From: Methanomicrobiales archaeon
Lineage (GTDB): Archaea > Halobacteriota > Methanomicrobia > Methanomicrobiales > Methanospirillaceae
Reading direction: 5' to 3'
DNA length: 5,680 nt
Assembly: GCA_013415575.1 (NCBI GenBank)
Contig: JAAEES010000080.1
Coordinates: 1-5,680 of the forward strand
Of the stretch, positions 1 to 4,376 are shown piece after piece. The notes beneath the pieces are model-generated. The model was given only the letters and a program-made list of their open reading frames with translations, was not told the DNA's origin and ran no database searches. Position numbers and translations under genes: made by a program. Position 1 is the stretch's first letter; the number at the start of each line of letters is the position of its first letter.

Positions 1-1
1 G

Positions 2-127
2 GTCTGCCAGGCCTATGTCGGCAGCGCCATTGAGGCCCTGAACCCTGCATTCACCATCTCGGTCAACCGAGCCCGGTGCAGCGGAGACTCCTTCTGCGAG
101 ATGATCATCGCGAGAAAAAAAGGCTGA
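2..127 (+). CDS. C-terminal fragment of a V4R / ATC-hydrolase-like domain protein (5' end outside window)
   Basis: Only the last 41 codons are in the window; the frame beginning at base 2 is open to TGA at 125-127, while frame 1 meets a TGA within 33 bases. The fragment reads as a helix (about residues 3-13), then a strand and the Cys-containing ending RCSGDSFCEMII. A 'C-x-GD-x-x-C-E' pattern followed by a hydrophobic strand at the extreme C-terminus is typical of V4R (4-vinyl reductase) domains and of the L-2-amino-thiazoline-4-carboxylic acid hydrolase-like family, both common in methanogens as sensory or ligand-binding modules. The two cannot be separated from so short a piece. A terminator-like hairpin follows directly, so this gene probably ends its transcription unit and is not in an operon with the ribonuclease. 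Confidence 0.5.
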   Translation, partial: VCQAYVGSAIEALNPAFTISVNRARCSGDSFCEMIIARKKG

Positions 128-130
128 ACA

Positions 131-157
131 GCTCCCTGAAAACCCGGGAGCAGTTTT
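131..157 (+). terminator. Hairpin plus T-run behind the first gene
   Basis: GCTCCC (131-136) pairs perfectly with GGGAGC (146-151) around a 9-base loop and is followed by TTTT at 154-157. It starts 4 bases after the stop codon of the upstream fragment. The shape fits intrinsic or U-tract-assisted termination, which archaea also use; the short stem and short T-run make it moderate evidence. Confidence 0.5.
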
Positions 158-186
158 CTCGGGAAGAGAACTCAGGTTCCCGGGAC

Positions 187-194
187 TATTTTAT
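187..194 (+). promoter_or_regulatory. TATA box of the RNB ribonuclease gene
   Basis: TATTTTAT lies in otherwise GC-rich DNA with its centre about 28 bases before the ATG at 219. Archaeal transcription starts roughly 25-30 bases after the TATA centre, so the mRNA would start at or within a base or two of the ATG, giving a leaderless transcript. The absence of a Shine-Dalgarno sequence in the pyrimidine-rich stretch 195-218 agrees with this. Confidence 0.6.
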
Positions 195-218
195 CCCCTG
201 CTCCCGTATTTTCTTTTC

Positions 219-1697
219 ATGACCCGACGCCCCCCTGTTGACCTGAACGCAATCGCTGATGAGACGATGGAGCGCTACGGGTTCGAACCCCGGTTCCCGA
301 ACGCCGTGCTCAGGGAGGTCAGCGCCATCGATGAAGCCGGGGTGCTTGCCCGCCAGGAGCAGGTCAGTGACCTGCGGGAGCTGCTCTGGTCGTCCATCGA
401 TAACGAGGATTCGCAGGACCTTGACCAGATCGAGTGCTGCAAACGCGGCCCGGACGGGGAGATCCGGGTGAAGGTTGCTATAGCAGACGTCGACCTCTTC
501 GTACCGAAGGGATCGAAGACCGACCGGCATGCCGCCCACAACGGGACCTCGGTCTACACCGGCGTCGAGACCTACCCCATGCTCCCCGACGCTCTCTCGG
601 CAGGGATCTCCTCCCTTCTCCCCGGCCATGACCGGCGGGCTGTGGTGATCGAGTTCACGGTCATGCCGGATGGGAGCACCCGGTATGGGGAGATCTACCG
701 GGCGCTGGTGAGGAACAAGGCCAAGCTGGTGTACGAGGAGATCGGGGCCTGGCTGGAGGAGGCCGGGCCGATGCCGGACCCGGTGCGGGAGATACCCGGA
801 CTCGAAGAGCAGATCCGCCTTCAGGAAGAGGCCACAGTCCGCTTGCGGGATTTCCGGATGGCCCGGGGTGCGCTTGACCTCGAGACCATCGAGGCCCGGG
901 CGGTGGTCGAGGAAGGCCTGGTCCTCGACCTGGCCATCCAGGAAAAGAATATCGCCCGGTCTATCATCGAGGAGTTCATGGTCGCCGCCAACGGGACCAT
1001 GGCCGACCGCCTCGAGAAGGAGGACACTCCTCTGATCCAGCGGATCGTCCGTGAGCCCAAGTACTGGGACCGGATCGTGGATACGGCAGCGGAACTCGGG
1101 TGGACGCTGCCGCCGGAACCCGATTCGAAAGCCCTTGCTGCGTTCCTCAACCGGCGGCGGGACGCCGATCCCGACTCCTTCCCGGACCTCTCCCTGACCA
1201 TCGTCAAGCTCATGGGCCCCGGCGAGTACGTGGCGCTCGGACCCCACGGGATTCCCCTCGGCCACTTCGCCCTGGCCGTCACCGATTACACCCATTCCAC
1301 CGCCCCGAACCGACGCTACGTGGATGTCATCAACCAGCGGCTGATCAAGGCAGTACTCGATGGGGAGCCGAGCCCCTACTCCCTGGAAGATCTCTCCCGC
1401 CGCTGCACCTGGCTGACCGACCGGGACAAGGCTGCCCAGAAGGTTGAGCGCTTTATGCGGAAGGCAGCCGCCGCCGTCCTGCTCCGGGACCGTACCGGGG
1501 AGGTCTTCGATGCCTTCGTCACTGGCGTCACCCCGCACGGGACCTATGTCCGGCTCATATCCCCCCCGGCTGAAGGACGGGTGATGCAGGGTGAGCACGG
1601 CCTTGCCGTCGGCCAGAAGATCCGGGTCCGGCTGATCAAAACAGATCCCTACAAGGGGTTTGTCGACTTTGAGCGGGTGGGACGGAAGAGGCGGTGA
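219..1697 (+). CDS. RNB-domain exoribonuclease (RNase II/RNase R family), archaeal short form
   Basis: A 492-residue protein with the RNB catalytic core of the RNase II/R/Rrp44 family, enzymes that degrade RNA 3' to 5' and release 5'-nucleotides with Mg2+. Visible family motifs in order: SIDNEDSQDLDQIE (59-72, metal-binding acidic loop), YPMLPDALS (119-127), EEFMVAANG (251-259) and YTHSTAPNRRYVDV (357-370), whose Arg pair corresponds to the phosphate-contacting Arg of RNase II. A C-terminal OB/S1-like segment follows (about 427-488, FDAFVTGVTPHGTYVRL onward) with a basic tail. There is no room for the two N-terminal cold-shock domains of bacterial RNase II/R, so the enzyme is shorter than those homologues. 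The fourth metal-loop Asp (D210 in E. coli RNase II) is Gln70 here, while the other three Asp (61, 67, 69) are present. The ATG is supported by a TATA box at leaderless distance. The cytoplasmic RNA turnover role is inferred from the family. Confidence 0.9.
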   Translation: MTRRPPVDLNAIADETMERYGFEPRFPNAVLREVSAIDEAGVLARQEQVSDLRELLWSSIDNEDSQDLDQIECCKRGPDGEIRVKVAIADVDLFVPKGSKTDRHAAHNGTSVYTGVETYPMLPDALSAGISSLLPGHDRRAVVIEFTVMPDGSTRYGEIYRALVRNKAKLVYEEIGAWLEEAGPMPDPVREIPGLEEQIRLQEEATVRLRDFRMARGALDLETIEARAVVEEGLVLDLAIQEKNIARSIIEEFMVAANGTMADRLEKEDTPLIQRIVREPKYWDRIVDTAAELGWTLPPEPDSKALAAFLNRRRDADPDSFPDLSLTIVKLMGPGEYVALGPHGIPLGHFALAVTDYTHSTAPNRRYVDVINQRLIKAVLDGEPSPYSLEDLSRRCTWLTDRDKAAQKVERFMRKAAAAVLLRDRTGEVFDAFVTGVTPHGTYVRLISPPAEGRVMQGEHGLAVGQKIRVRLIKTDPYKGFVDFERVGRKRR

Positions 1698-1717
1698 GGG
1701 CAAGGGAAGAAGGCAGC

Positions 1718-1729
1718 TCCCGGCCGGGA
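1718..1729. repeat. Perfect 12-bp palindrome behind the RNase gene
   Basis: TCCCGGCCGGGA is a perfect inverted repeat beginning 21 bases after the ribonuclease stop and ending 9 bases before the next TATA box. It could be part of the ribonuclease transcript end or a binding site for a dimeric regulator of the downstream small RNA promoter. GC-rich palindromes also arise by chance in such DNA, so no function is claimed. Confidence 0.35.
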
Positions 1730-1738
1730 CGAATAAAG

Positions 1739-1746
1739 TTTTTATA
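1739..1746 (+). promoter_or_regulatory. TATA box of the putative small RNA
   Basis: TTTTTATA preceded by an A-rich stretch (AATAAAG, 1732-1738) that could serve as the TFB-recognition element. The centre is about 28 bases before position 1771, giving a predicted transcription start there. It is the best TATA match in the window and does not sit at a usual distance from the next protein gene at 1932. Confidence 0.65.
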
Positions 1747-1770
1747 CGAGTACCGATAATTCACATTCGC

Positions 1771-1852
1771 ATGATCTATCGCACGGTCCAGACGCCTCAT
1801 GCGACAGGACGGGTAGCGGTAGGCCCCGCTTTTGGTAAGCGGGCGCTCTTTT
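1771..1852 (+). ncRNA. Putative small structured RNA with its own promoter and terminator
   Basis: The predicted transcript is about 82 nt. Bases 1775-1782 can pair with 1816-1823 (8 bp, two G-U wobbles). Inside it, 1786-1789 pair with 1807-1810 (4 bp) and CGC 1793-1795 with GCG 1801-1803 around CTCAT, together one long imperfect hairpin. It is followed at once by a 7-bp terminator hairpin (1825-1843) and TTTT. An alternative 7-bp pairing (CGCATGA 1768-1774 with TCATGCG 1797-1803) is also possible. No C/D boxes, no 3' ACA and no T-arm were seen, so it does not fit archaeal C/D, H/ACA or tRNA classes by eye. The same segment also contains an open frame of 27 codons starting ATG at the predicted transcript start (1771-1854). 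A leaderless microprotein is thus the alternative, but the terminator hairpin would lie inside its last codons, which favours an RNA gene. Function unknown. Confidence 0.45.
1825..1852 (+). terminator. Terminator hairpin of the small RNA unit
   Basis: CCCGCTT (1825-1831) pairs perfectly with AAGCGGG (1837-1843) around TTGGT, followed within 5 bases by TTTT (1849-1852). Stem, tight loop and T-run make it the clearest terminator in the window. It ends the small RNA and insulates the HEAT-repeat gene. Confidence 0.6.
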
Positions 1853-1918
1853 AAGCGATTATCTTAATTTTTCTGCCAGATCAGGCGGGAATCAGCAGTG
1901 TTGGAAGAATATCATCAT

Positions 1919-1924
1919 GGAGGT
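1919..1924 (+). promoter_or_regulatory. Strong ribosome binding site fixing the HEAT-gene start
   Basis: GGAGGT is complementary to the 3' end of archaeal 16S rRNA and stands 7 bases before ATG 1932, the ideal distance. The upstream in-frame ATG at 1917 overlaps this site and has only a weaker GGAAG (1903-1907) before it. The start at 1932 is therefore preferred. Confidence 0.65.
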
Positions 1925-1931
1925 TCATGCT

Positions 1932-2366
1932 ATGGAAGCGGAAGTCTGGGAACACAGCAGCCAGGTGCCGACGACGGATGAGATTTATCGTCTCATTGCG
2001 GTTGCCCGGGAAGGGGTCTCTCCCCGGGACCGGATCGCTGCACTGGTGCTCCTGGGACAAAGCAGGGATCCGCGGGCGGTTACCCCGGTTGCGGAATGCT
2101 GCATGGATGAGAATGCGGAAATCAGAAGGCATGCCATCGAGGCACTGCACAAGGTCAGGAGCGTGCGGTCCGTGCCTGTCCTCATGGAGCGGTTGAAGGA
2201 CCGGAACGAGGATATCGCCATCAGGAAGGAGGCTGCCCGGACCCTGGCAGATATCAAATCGTACCATACGTTCGAACCACTGGTCGATCTCTCGCTCGAT
2301 ACGGAAGAAGACCCGGAAATCCGCATCATGGTCGCCCGGATGCTCGGCCGGAACGGAAAAAAATGA
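1932..2366 (+). CDS. HEAT-repeat (PBS lyase-like) protein
   Basis: A 144-residue soluble protein made largely of helical hairpins of the HEAT / PBS-lyase type. Repeat-like units are recognisable at about residues 32-61 (DRIAALVLLGQSRDPRAVTP), 62-92 (AEIRRHAIEALHKV, then SVPVLMERLKD), 94-126 (DIAIRKEAARTLADIKS) and a final half repeat from 128 (PEIRIMVARMLGRN). The recurring pattern 'D-x-x-[IV]R-x-x-A-x-x-A-L' is diagnostic. Such proteins are scaffolds for protein-protein contacts; small methanogen versions have no assigned partner, and no catalytic residues are evident. The frame is also open from ATG 1917 (five residues longer), but the GGAGGT site supports 1932. A possible promoter is the AT-rich TTATCTTAAT at 1859-1868, giving a short leader. 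It converges on the YwbE gene with only 34 bases between stop codons. Confidence 0.8.
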   Translation: MEAEVWEHSSQVPTTDEIYRLIAVAREGVSPRDRIAALVLLGQSRDPRAVTPVAECCMDENAEIRRHAIEALHKVRSVRSVPVLMERLKDRNEDIAIRKEAARTLADIKSYHTFEPLVDLSLDTEEDPEIRIMVARMLGRNGKK

Positions 2367-2389
2367 ATATTCTCTAATAGCGTAGAGAA
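2357..2389 (-). terminator. Shared hairpin terminator between convergent genes
   Basis: TTCTCTA (2370-2376) and TAGAGAA (2383-2389) form a perfect 7-bp stem with a 6-base loop between the two convergent stop codons. Read on the minus strand the hairpin is followed by a T-rich tail including seven T (2363-2357), the last bases of the HEAT gene, so it fits best as terminator of the minus-strand ywbE gene. An outer pairing GGCCGG (2346-2351) with CCGGCC (2390-2395) encloses it. Confidence 0.5.
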
Positions 2390-2400
2390 CCGGCCCCGGG

Positions 2401-2640
2401 TCACCCGACCTGCCGGACCCTTCCCACGCTCCCGTCTTCGAGCCGGACCTTGATGCCATGGGGGTGGAAGGAGGAAGCGGTCAGGATCTCCTTCACCTTT
2501 CCCTCGGTCAGCTTCCCGGTCCCCTGGTCCTTTTTGAGCTCGATCTTCACGAGCGCTCCAGGGTAGATGCCGCTCCGCTGCCGCCCGTCCATCCGGAGGG
2601 GTGTGGCTGGTTTCTGGTACTTCGGTACTGATTTCCGCAT
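2401..2640 (-). CDS. ywbE: YwbE family protein (DUF2196)
   Basis: A 79-residue basic protein whose residues 17-79 match the small YwbE family found in Bacillus and many archaea: 'MDGRxRxGIxPGxxVxIxLKKDQxTGKLTxGxVKxIL' followed by 'HPHGIKVRLEDGxVGRV' is seen almost intact. The family's biochemical role is not established; the compact strand-rich pattern with a KOW/SH3-like 'G-x-V-K' and 'GIKVRLEDG' suggests a small beta-barrel that may bind RNA or ribosomes (inference). The family usually begins near the MDGR motif, so the first 16 residues (MRKSVPKYQKPATPLR) are an extension. They are retained because ATG 2640 is preceded by GGAT at suitable distance, whereas Met17 (2592) has no clear ribosome binding site. 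A T/A-rich box (CTTTTTAAAAAAG, about 2651-2663) upstream may be its promoter, but its spacing would put the transcript start inside the extension, which leaves Met17 as a serious alternative. Confidence 0.85.
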   Translation of the reverse strand: MRKSVPKYQKPATPLRMDGRQRSGIYPGALVKIELKKDQGTGKLTEGKVKEILTASSFHPHGIKVRLEDGSVGRVRQVG

Positions 2641-2766
2641 GGTGTGTATCCTTTTTTAAAAAGACTGAACTGAAGGACCTGGTTCTTTATTTGTTTGACG
2701 GTATCCGGTTAAAACCCTCGGGTCCGGGTAAAGGGGAGCGATACAATGGAAAGGAAAGACTCACCG

Positions 2767-3027
2767 TTACCGTGCCTTCAGGGTAACATGGTAGGTGAGG
2801 CGGCGATGAGGTACTTTCTTATCAAAGGTCCGCTTGATGTGGAACGGCGAATGAGCCATTGATTGGGCACGCTCGAGAAATTTTGCGACGGTATATCCAT
2901 CGGCTTGAATATCACAGGTTGTAATGATATCGTTGACCTGACCGACGAGCACTTTGCCGGTTTTGAGATAGGAACAGAGCGAATCGGCAATCTCCCATTG
3001 TTTATGTCGTATTTCACTCTTTTGCAT
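2767..3027 (-). CDS. Small conserved-looking hypothetical protein, possible winged-helix
   Basis: The family is not recognised. The protein has 86 residues from the third of three consecutive ATG codons (3033, 3030, 3027); AGGT at 3038-3035 is 7 bases from ATG 3027, the best spacing. It is basic, soluble and without Cys pairs or signal peptide. Predicted by eye: helix 8-22 (KQWEIADSLCSYL), helix around 29-36, a third helix 44-57 (GYTVAKFLERAQSM), then a Phe/Arg-rich segment and a terminal strand (RRLTYHVTLK). Three helices followed by a possible beta-hairpin resembles a winged helix, but no DNA-binding function is proven. Codon choice is plausible for a real gene in this frame, and the competing frames on either strand are shadows. 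The segment is visibly less GC-rich than its neighbours, suggesting a later arrival or relaxed codon use. It is divergent from the VIT gene and 126 bases from ywbE, same strand. Confidence 0.6.
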   Translation of the reverse strand: MQKSEIRHKQWEIADSLCSYLKTGKVLVGQVNDIITTCDIQADGYTVAKFLERAQSMAHSPFHIKRTFDKKVPHRRLTYHVTLKAR

Positions 3028-3167
3028 CATCATTACCTAGGGTGTCATAGTAGTCATACCTATGGGTGAACCTGCCTCTCCGGGTAGCGTCGAATACCCT
3101 GATCGCAGAGTCCTGCTCACGGGAAAGGGAGCGGGAGGAGGAAGATGAACCGTTTCCCCGGCATCCC

Positions 3168-3174
3168 CTATACC
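3168..3174 (+). promoter_or_regulatory. Possible TATA box of the VIT-family gene
   Basis: CTATACC, centre about 3171, lies 27 bases before ATG 3198, the same spacing as the TATA boxes at 187-194 and 1739-1746. The AT core is only four bases, so the match is weaker than the other two. Confidence 0.35.
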
Positions 3175-3197
3175 TTGATAATGCACAAGCGGTTACC

Positions 3198-3872
3198 ATG
3201 GTCATAAGGAACAGTATGGCCCTCGCAGACTATATCGGCAAATACTGGACAGGCGCCGAGGTCATGTATGGCGTCATCATCGCCATGACCTTTACCAGCG
3301 TCCTCCGGGGTTATCCCGCCGTTTTCGAAATCGTCATCACCAAGGTTGTATTCGCAGCGCTGTTCTGCTGCATCGCCTGGGGGATTGCTGACGGCCTGTT
3401 CTATTTCTGGGAGCGGGGATACATCATCCGGCGGGAGAACAAGATCATCCGGTTCTCACAATCGGCTCAGGAGAACGAATCTGCACTCTCCCTCATCGGG
3501 GAAGAACTGGATGATACCATCCTCAGGAATATCCCTCCGGAAAACCGCCTTCTGCTCTACCAGAAGCTGGTACAGTTTCTGTCCGGTGTTGAATCCCGCG
3601 AAAAAATATCCCCGCATGAAGCGATGACGATTATCCTTGGCACGTTCATACTCTCAGCGGGCGCCGGGTTGATCGTTGTCATCCCGTTCTTCGTAATCCA
3701 CGATGTTGAACAGGCGCTGCTCCTGTCAAACGCCCTGGGGATCCTCTTGCTGTTCGGTGTCGGATATTTCAGGGCCCTTGACAGAAATGTTCTCCCGAGA
3801 GTTCTGTACGGGTTCGTCTCGTCCCTGATAGGAATTTTCATCGCCGGAATCACTGTCGTTCTTGGCGGGTGA
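3198..3872 (+). CDS. VIT/CCC1-family membrane protein (putative iron/manganese transporter)
   Basis: A 224-residue protein with about five membrane segments, at residues 21-38, 43-70, 143-167, 172-191 and 203-222. The first helix GAEVMYGVIIAMTFTSVLRG is the family hallmark: an acidic residue and a Met embedded early in the membrane, followed by a short polar turn. Between helices 2 and 3 is a long cytosolic stretch (71-140) rich in Glu, Gln and Arg, where characterised VIT1 proteins carry a metal-binding domain. VIT/CCC1 proteins move Fe2+ or Mn2+ out of the cytoplasm; methanogen members are uncharacterised, so substrate is inferred. Start choice is uncertain: ATG 3198 has a TATA box at leaderless distance, ATG 3216 (six codons later, MALADYIG) has AAGGA five bases upstream, and the open frame extends back to a GTG at 3066 that would add a highly charged, unlikely leader. 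It converges on hgcB with 120 bases between. Confidence 0.75.
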   Translation: MVIRNSMALADYIGKYWTGAEVMYGVIIAMTFTSVLRGYPAVFEIVITKVVFAALFCCIAWGIADGLFYFWERGYIIRRENKIIRFSQSAQENESALSLIGEELDDTILRNIPPENRLLLYQKLVQFLSGVESREKISPHEAMTIILGTFILSAGAGLIVVIPFFVIHDVEQALLLSNALGILLLFGVGYFRALDRNVLPRVLYGFVSSLIGIFIAGITVVLGG

Positions 3873-3954
3873 ATACCACCCCTCATGCATCGAATGACAG
3901 ACTGCGGGTATGATGTACGGATCCTGGTGAGAACAAGGCGGAAAGGGAAGCGCC

Positions 3955-3967
3955 GGGGACGGGCCCC
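3955..3967 (-). terminator. Weak hairpin downstream of hgcB
   Basis: GGGG (3955-3958) can pair with CCCC (3964-3967) around ACGGG in the 120-base gap between the convergent VIT gene and hgcB. On the minus strand it is followed by a pyrimidine-rich but not T-only stretch (GCTTCCCTTTCC). It is the only candidate terminator seen for hgcAB and the evidence is thin. The rest of 3873-3992 shows no gene. Confidence 0.2.
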
Positions 3968-3992
3968 TGAACCAGGCCGGGAAGGGACATGA

Positions 3993-4376
3993 TTACCGGT
4001 TCCCGCAGCACGGGGAATCCTCTTCGGAATTGCATACACAATTCTGATCACCGCAGGCCAGCTCCTTCGCGTTCCCGCTGCAGCAGGACCCTGCATCTCC
4101 CCCGCAGCTGCATTCGGCACGGTCCATGTCTCTCCCCCGGATAGCAGCGGCGATCATCGCCCAGGCACACCCGACCCCGCTCTGCACCTCGATGGCCTGC
4201 ACCGGGCAGTTCAGGGCGCAGGCCCCGCACTCCATGCACTCCCTCGCCCGGACCAGTTCCGCTGTCTCTATTCCCTCGGCAAAGACCCCGTGGGGGCAGA
4301 CCTGGGTGCAGCGCCGGCAGTTGATGCACCGATCAGGGTAGTACCGGAGCGTGTTCTCGAGGTAGGAGTCAAACAT
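3993..4376 (-). CDS. hgcB: HgcB, ferredoxin-like mercury methylation protein with Cys-rich tail
   Basis: A 127-residue 2x[4Fe-4S] ferredoxin, partner of HgcA in methylmercury formation. Cluster motifs are C17-INC20-RRC23-TQVC27P and C47-MEC50-GAC53-ALNC57P; the second, CMECGAC, is the HgcB signature. C70 in GVGCAWAM matches the single conserved Cys of HgcB, and the C-terminal pair CC at 123-124 matches the conserved vicinal Cys at the end of known HgcB, which is implicated in Hg(II) handling. Known role: electron supply to keep the HgcA corrinoid in its reduced state and probably Hg(II) delivery, in the cytoplasm at the membrane face of HgcA. The protein is longer than Desulfovibrio HgcB (about 95 residues) because of residues 80-127, which hold nine Cys (89, 91, 98, 99, 108, 113, 115, 123, 124) in CxC and CC arrangements. 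Its ATG overlaps the hgcA stop by one base (TGATG), indicating coupled translation. Confidence 0.95.
   Translation of the reverse strand: MFDSYLENTLRYYPDRCINCRRCTQVCPHGVFAEGIETAELVRARECMECGACALNCPVQAIEVQSGVGCAWAMIAAAIRGRDMDRAECSCGGDAGSCCSGNAKELACGDQNCVCNSEEDSPCCGNR

Noticed and set aside
186..1703. 505-codon open frame on the minus strand across the ribonuclease gene
   Set aside because: It mirrors the RNB gene in GC-rich DNA, where antisense frames lack stops; its product is Pro/Gly/Asp-rich without recognisable domains, while the plus strand shows all RNB motifs.
1808..1846. tRNA-like D-arm (GGGTAGCGGTA) and anticodon-arm (CCCGCTTTTGGTAAGCGGG) resemblance
   Set aside because: No acceptor stem, no T-arm or GTTCGA motif downstream, and the stem is directly followed by TTTT, so it fits a terminator better. 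A tRNA remnant cannot be fully excluded.
2601..2786. 61-codon plus-strand frame between ywbE and the orphan gene
   Set aside because: It runs through the ywbE start and its promoter region, without ribosome binding site or recognisable product.
2863..3069. 68-codon plus-strand frame over the orphan gene
   Set aside because: It has no ribosome binding site and overlaps the minus-strand frame, which has better codon use and a well-placed AGGT.
3066..3197. GTG start of the VIT gene at 3066, adding 44 residues
   Set aside because: The added part is a run of Arg/Glu repeats derived from a purine-rich tract, unlike the family N-terminus, and no ribosome binding site precedes the GTG.
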